Origin: Actinomycetota bacterium
GTDB lineage: Bacteria > Actinomycetota > Acidimicrobiia > Spongiisociales > UBA5794
DNA length: 42,624 bases
Direction of reading: 5' to 3'
Assembly (NCBI GenBank): GCA_030123765.1
Contig: JASJXX010000011.1
Coordinates: 1-42,624, forward strand
Part shown: piece by piece, positions 40,866-42,624 of the stretch
Layout of the letters: every line of letters starts with the position of its first letter
Numbering within the stretch: position 1 is the first letter of the stretch
Notes under the pieces: generated by a model
Databases searched by the model: none
Told to the model about the DNA's origin: nothing
Seen by the model: only the letters and a program-made list of their open reading frames with translations
Made by a program: the position numbers and the translations under genes

Positions 40866-42485
40866 ATGAACAGGTCACGAGTCGCAAACTGGTCGGAGAT
40901 GGGACCGGGAGCAGTCGCGCACGCCGTAGTTGCCGGAGTCGACCTCGTTGTCGTGCGCTGGCCAGACGGCGAAGGCCACAGCGTCTTGTACGGACGATGC
41001 CTCCACCGCGGCGCGCTCATGGCGGACGGCAGAATCGAAGGCAAAAATCTCGTGTGCGGTCTGCATTCGTGGGACTACCGCTACGACACCGGCGTCTCGA
41101 GCCATCGTGACACTGATGTGCTCCACAAGTTCGCTTCAGGCGTCGAGGATGGGGGCGTCTGGGTCGACGCGGACGAGGTTGCAGCGTGGGCGGTGGCGCA
41201 TCCTCAACCGTACGATCGTGACGCGTACCAGGGCGCCTATCAGGATCCTTCCGGAACACCTGTCGAGCCGTTCGTCCAGGAGATACGAGAACTCGCATCC
41301 CATGGCTTGGAGCGCCTCGGCCGCCACGGCGCCACGGCAGCTATGGGTGTACCGAGAGCCTCACTCCCGCAGTGGGATGCCATCCAGATCATCACAGCTC
41401 AACTCGCGCGGCCGCCCCTGCTCGACGATGAGCCTGTCGATACCAGCATCGTCATAGGCCCAGCCGCGGCGAAGCCCCTCACCCTTGAAATCCCTCTCTT
41501 TGTGTCGGACATGTCCTTCGGTTCGCTCTCGAGCGAGGCGAAGACGGCGCTGGCCCGAGGCGCAGAGCTGGCGGGAACAGCGATCGCTTCGGGTGAGGGC
41601 GGAATGCTGGCACAGGAGAAGGCGGAGTCCAGCAGGTACCTGTACGAGCTCGCTTCGGCGAGATTCGGGTTCACCTGGGAGAAGCTCGCCAGCGTCCAGG
41701 CACTCCACTTCAAAGGGGGACAGGCAGCCAAGACCGGTACCGGTGGGCATCTTCCCGGGTCCAAGGTCACAGCCGAGATTGCTAGGGTGCGCGATATCCC
41801 GATCGGGGAGCCCGCCGTCTCTCCCTCCCGGTTCCCTGAATGGTCGAAGCCGTCCGAGTTCGCGGAGTTCGCTTCCGAGGTCCGCGAACGGACAGGGGGG
41901 ATCCCGATCGGATTCAAGCTCTCTGCCCAGCACATCGAGGCCGATCTCGACGCCGCCCTCGAAGTAGGTGTCGACTACGTCATCCTTGACGGCAGGGGAG
42001 GGGGCACGGGCGCCGCGCCGCTGCTGTTTCGCGACAACATCTCGGTGCCGACGATCCCCGCGCTTGCTCGCGCACGCCGATTCCTCGACGACGCGGACGC
42101 GCCGAACGTGACGCTCATCATCACCGGTGGACTCCGGACCCCGGCGGACTTCGTGAAAGCCCTCGCGCTCGGCGCCGATGGCATTGCCGTCTCGAATGTT
42201 GCTCTGCAGGCGATCGGATGCATCGCCATGCGGGCGTGTCACACGAACGCCTGCCCCGTTGGAATCGCCACCCAGCAACCTCATCTGCGGGCGCGTCTGC
42301 CTGTCGATGAGGCAGCAGAACGGCTCGCGAGGTACTTTGCAGCAGCTACCGAGCTGATGACGGTCCTCGCCCGTGCCTGCGGCCATCGCTCCCTGCGCGA
42401 TTTCACAATCGATGATCTCACGACGTTCGATCGCGAGATGGCGGCTCTTGCGGGGATCCGGTACGGCGGGGTCGAACACCGCTGA
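40866..42485 (+). CDS. Rieske [2Fe-2S] and glutamate-synthase-domain fusion protein
   Basis: A 539-residue fusion. The N-terminus (about 10-105) is a Rieske domain with C45-x-H47 (GRCLHRGAL) and C64-x2-H67 (VCGLHSWDYRYD). The rest is the FMN domain of glutamate synthase: SDMSFGSLSSEAK (214-226), KGGQAAKTGTGGHLPGSK (283-300), ILDGRGGGTGAAP (373-385), and the 3Fe-4S cysteines C452-x5-C458-x4-C463. It lacks the glutaminase domain, so it is not a full GltB. A redox reaction with electrons entering through the Rieske cluster is suggested. ATG 40866 has GGGAGG only three bases upstream, so the true start could be slightly different. Confidence 0.88.
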   Translation: MNRSRVANWSEMGPGAVAHAVVAGVDLVVVRWPDGEGHSVLYGRCLHRGALMADGRIEGKNLVCGLHSWDYRYDTGVSSHRDTDVLHKFASGVEDGGVWVDADEVAAWAVAHPQPYDRDAYQGAYQDPSGTPVEPFVQEIRELASHGLERLGRHGATAAMGVPRASLPQWDAIQIITAQLARPPLLDDEPVDTSIVIGPAAAKPLTLEIPLFVSDMSFGSLSSEAKTALARGAELAGTAIASGEGGMLAQEKAESSRYLYELASARFGFTWEKLASVQALHFKGGQAAKTGTGGHLPGSKVTAEIARVRDIPIGEPAVSPSRFPEWSKPSEFAEFASEVRERTGGIPIGFKLSAQHIEADLDAALEVGVDYVILDGRGGGTGAAPLLFRDNISVPTIPALARARRFLDDADAPNVTLIITGGLRTPADFVKALALGADGIAVSNVALQAIGCIAMRACHTNACPVGIATQQPHLRARLPVDEAAERLARYFAAATELMTVLARACGHRSLRDFTIDDLTTFDREMAALAGIRYGGVEHR

Positions 42486-42525
42486 GGCGCACCGAGCGCT
42501 GACATCGCCGTAGAATCCGCGGAGC

Positions 42526-42599
42526 GGGCCCGTAGCTCAGTTGGTTAGAGCTAGCGACTCATAATCGCTCGGTCGCAGGTTCAAGTCCTGCCGGGCCCA
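42526..42599 (+). tRNA. tRNA with CAT anticodon (Met, or Ile2 if lysidine-modified)
   Basis: A complete cloverleaf: acceptor GGGCCCG (42526-42532) pairs with CGGGCCC (42592-42598), discriminator A at 42599; D stem GCTC/GAGC; anticodon stem AGCGA/TCGCT with loop CTCATAA, so the anticodon is CAT (42560-42562); T stem GCAGG/CCTGC with TTCAAGT loop. The 3' CCA is not encoded. It is not the initiator type. The anticodon arm resembles tRNA-Ile2 of other bacteria as well as actinobacterial elongator tRNA-Met, so identity is open. Confidence 0.93.
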
Positions 42600-42624
42600 C
42601 TCTGTGATGTCGCGAGACATCGGA

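Noticed and set aside
1-42624. CRISPR arrays, prophage genes, ribosomal RNA operons, riboswitches
   Set aside because: No regularly spaced repeats, phage structural genes, rRNA or recognisable riboswitch cores were seen on either strand.

Overview
The window reads as a chromosomal segment of a GC-rich Gram-positive-type bacterium, most likely an actinomycete in the broad sense (Actinomycetota). A deeper class such as Acidimicrobiia is possible but is only a guess. Supporting signs are high GC, frequent GTG starts, many start codons placed 6-7 bases after a TANNNT -10 box (leaderless transcripts), a fused OleBC olefin protein, a menaquinone gene (menC), a LAL-type LuxR regulator, DUF3105, DUF3054 and YibE/F proteins, and no outer-membrane proteins. 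Coding density is high and few genes look broken; the main debris is an IS21-type remnant near 2.3-2.66 kb.

Layout: (1) 0.2-2.7 kb holds two poorly characterised genes and insertion-sequence debris. (2) 2.66-11.15 kb is a minus-strand sugar operon: ROK regulator, two ABC permeases, a solute-binding lipoprotein, a GH31 alpha-glucosidase and a short GH15 glucoamylase-like enzyme. Its promoter overlaps a palindrome, and a hairpin sits just after the binding-protein gene. The likely substrate is a small alpha-glucoside, imported and cut to glucose in the cytoplasm. (3) 11.3-17.2 kb holds an MBL-fold hydrolase and an SRPBCC protein (minus), then a large LuxR-type regulator, a small membrane protein and an alkaline-ceramidase-type membrane hydrolase (plus). 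(4) 17.3-21.9 kb is oleA-oleBC-oleD, the pathway that joins two fatty acyl chains head to head into long-chain olefins.

(5) 21.96-32 kb is a copper and respiration block: c-type cytochrome, divergent CPH-type copper ATPase, DUF3105 protein, ferric-reductase-like haem membrane protein, a BlaI/M56-peptidase pair, and the divergent cytochrome c oxidase operon coxB-(10-codon ORF)-coxA-subunit IV-subunit III-cupredoxin lipoprotein, closed by a 12-bp-stem hairpin. Palindromes between blaI and coxB, one touching the coxB -35 box, suggest that the BlaI-type repressor controls the oxidase. The oxidase subunit I has the YSHPAV signature of A2-type enzymes and carries Ile where the K-channel Lys is expected.

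(6) 32.1-42.6 kb is mostly housekeeping: a USP/CBS protein, tatC and tatA/B, a YibE/F protein, a second lipoprotein cytochrome c, menC, acyl-CoA dehydrogenase, DUF3054, a PD-(D/E)XK-like protein, trmL, a hotdog thioesterase, a Rieske-glutamate-synthase-domain fusion and a tRNA with a CAT anticodon. The strongest leads for follow-up are the BlaI/oxidase control region and unusual subunit I, the translational bridge ORF, the leaderless-promoter pattern, the complete bacterial ceramidase and the Rieske-GltS fusion.
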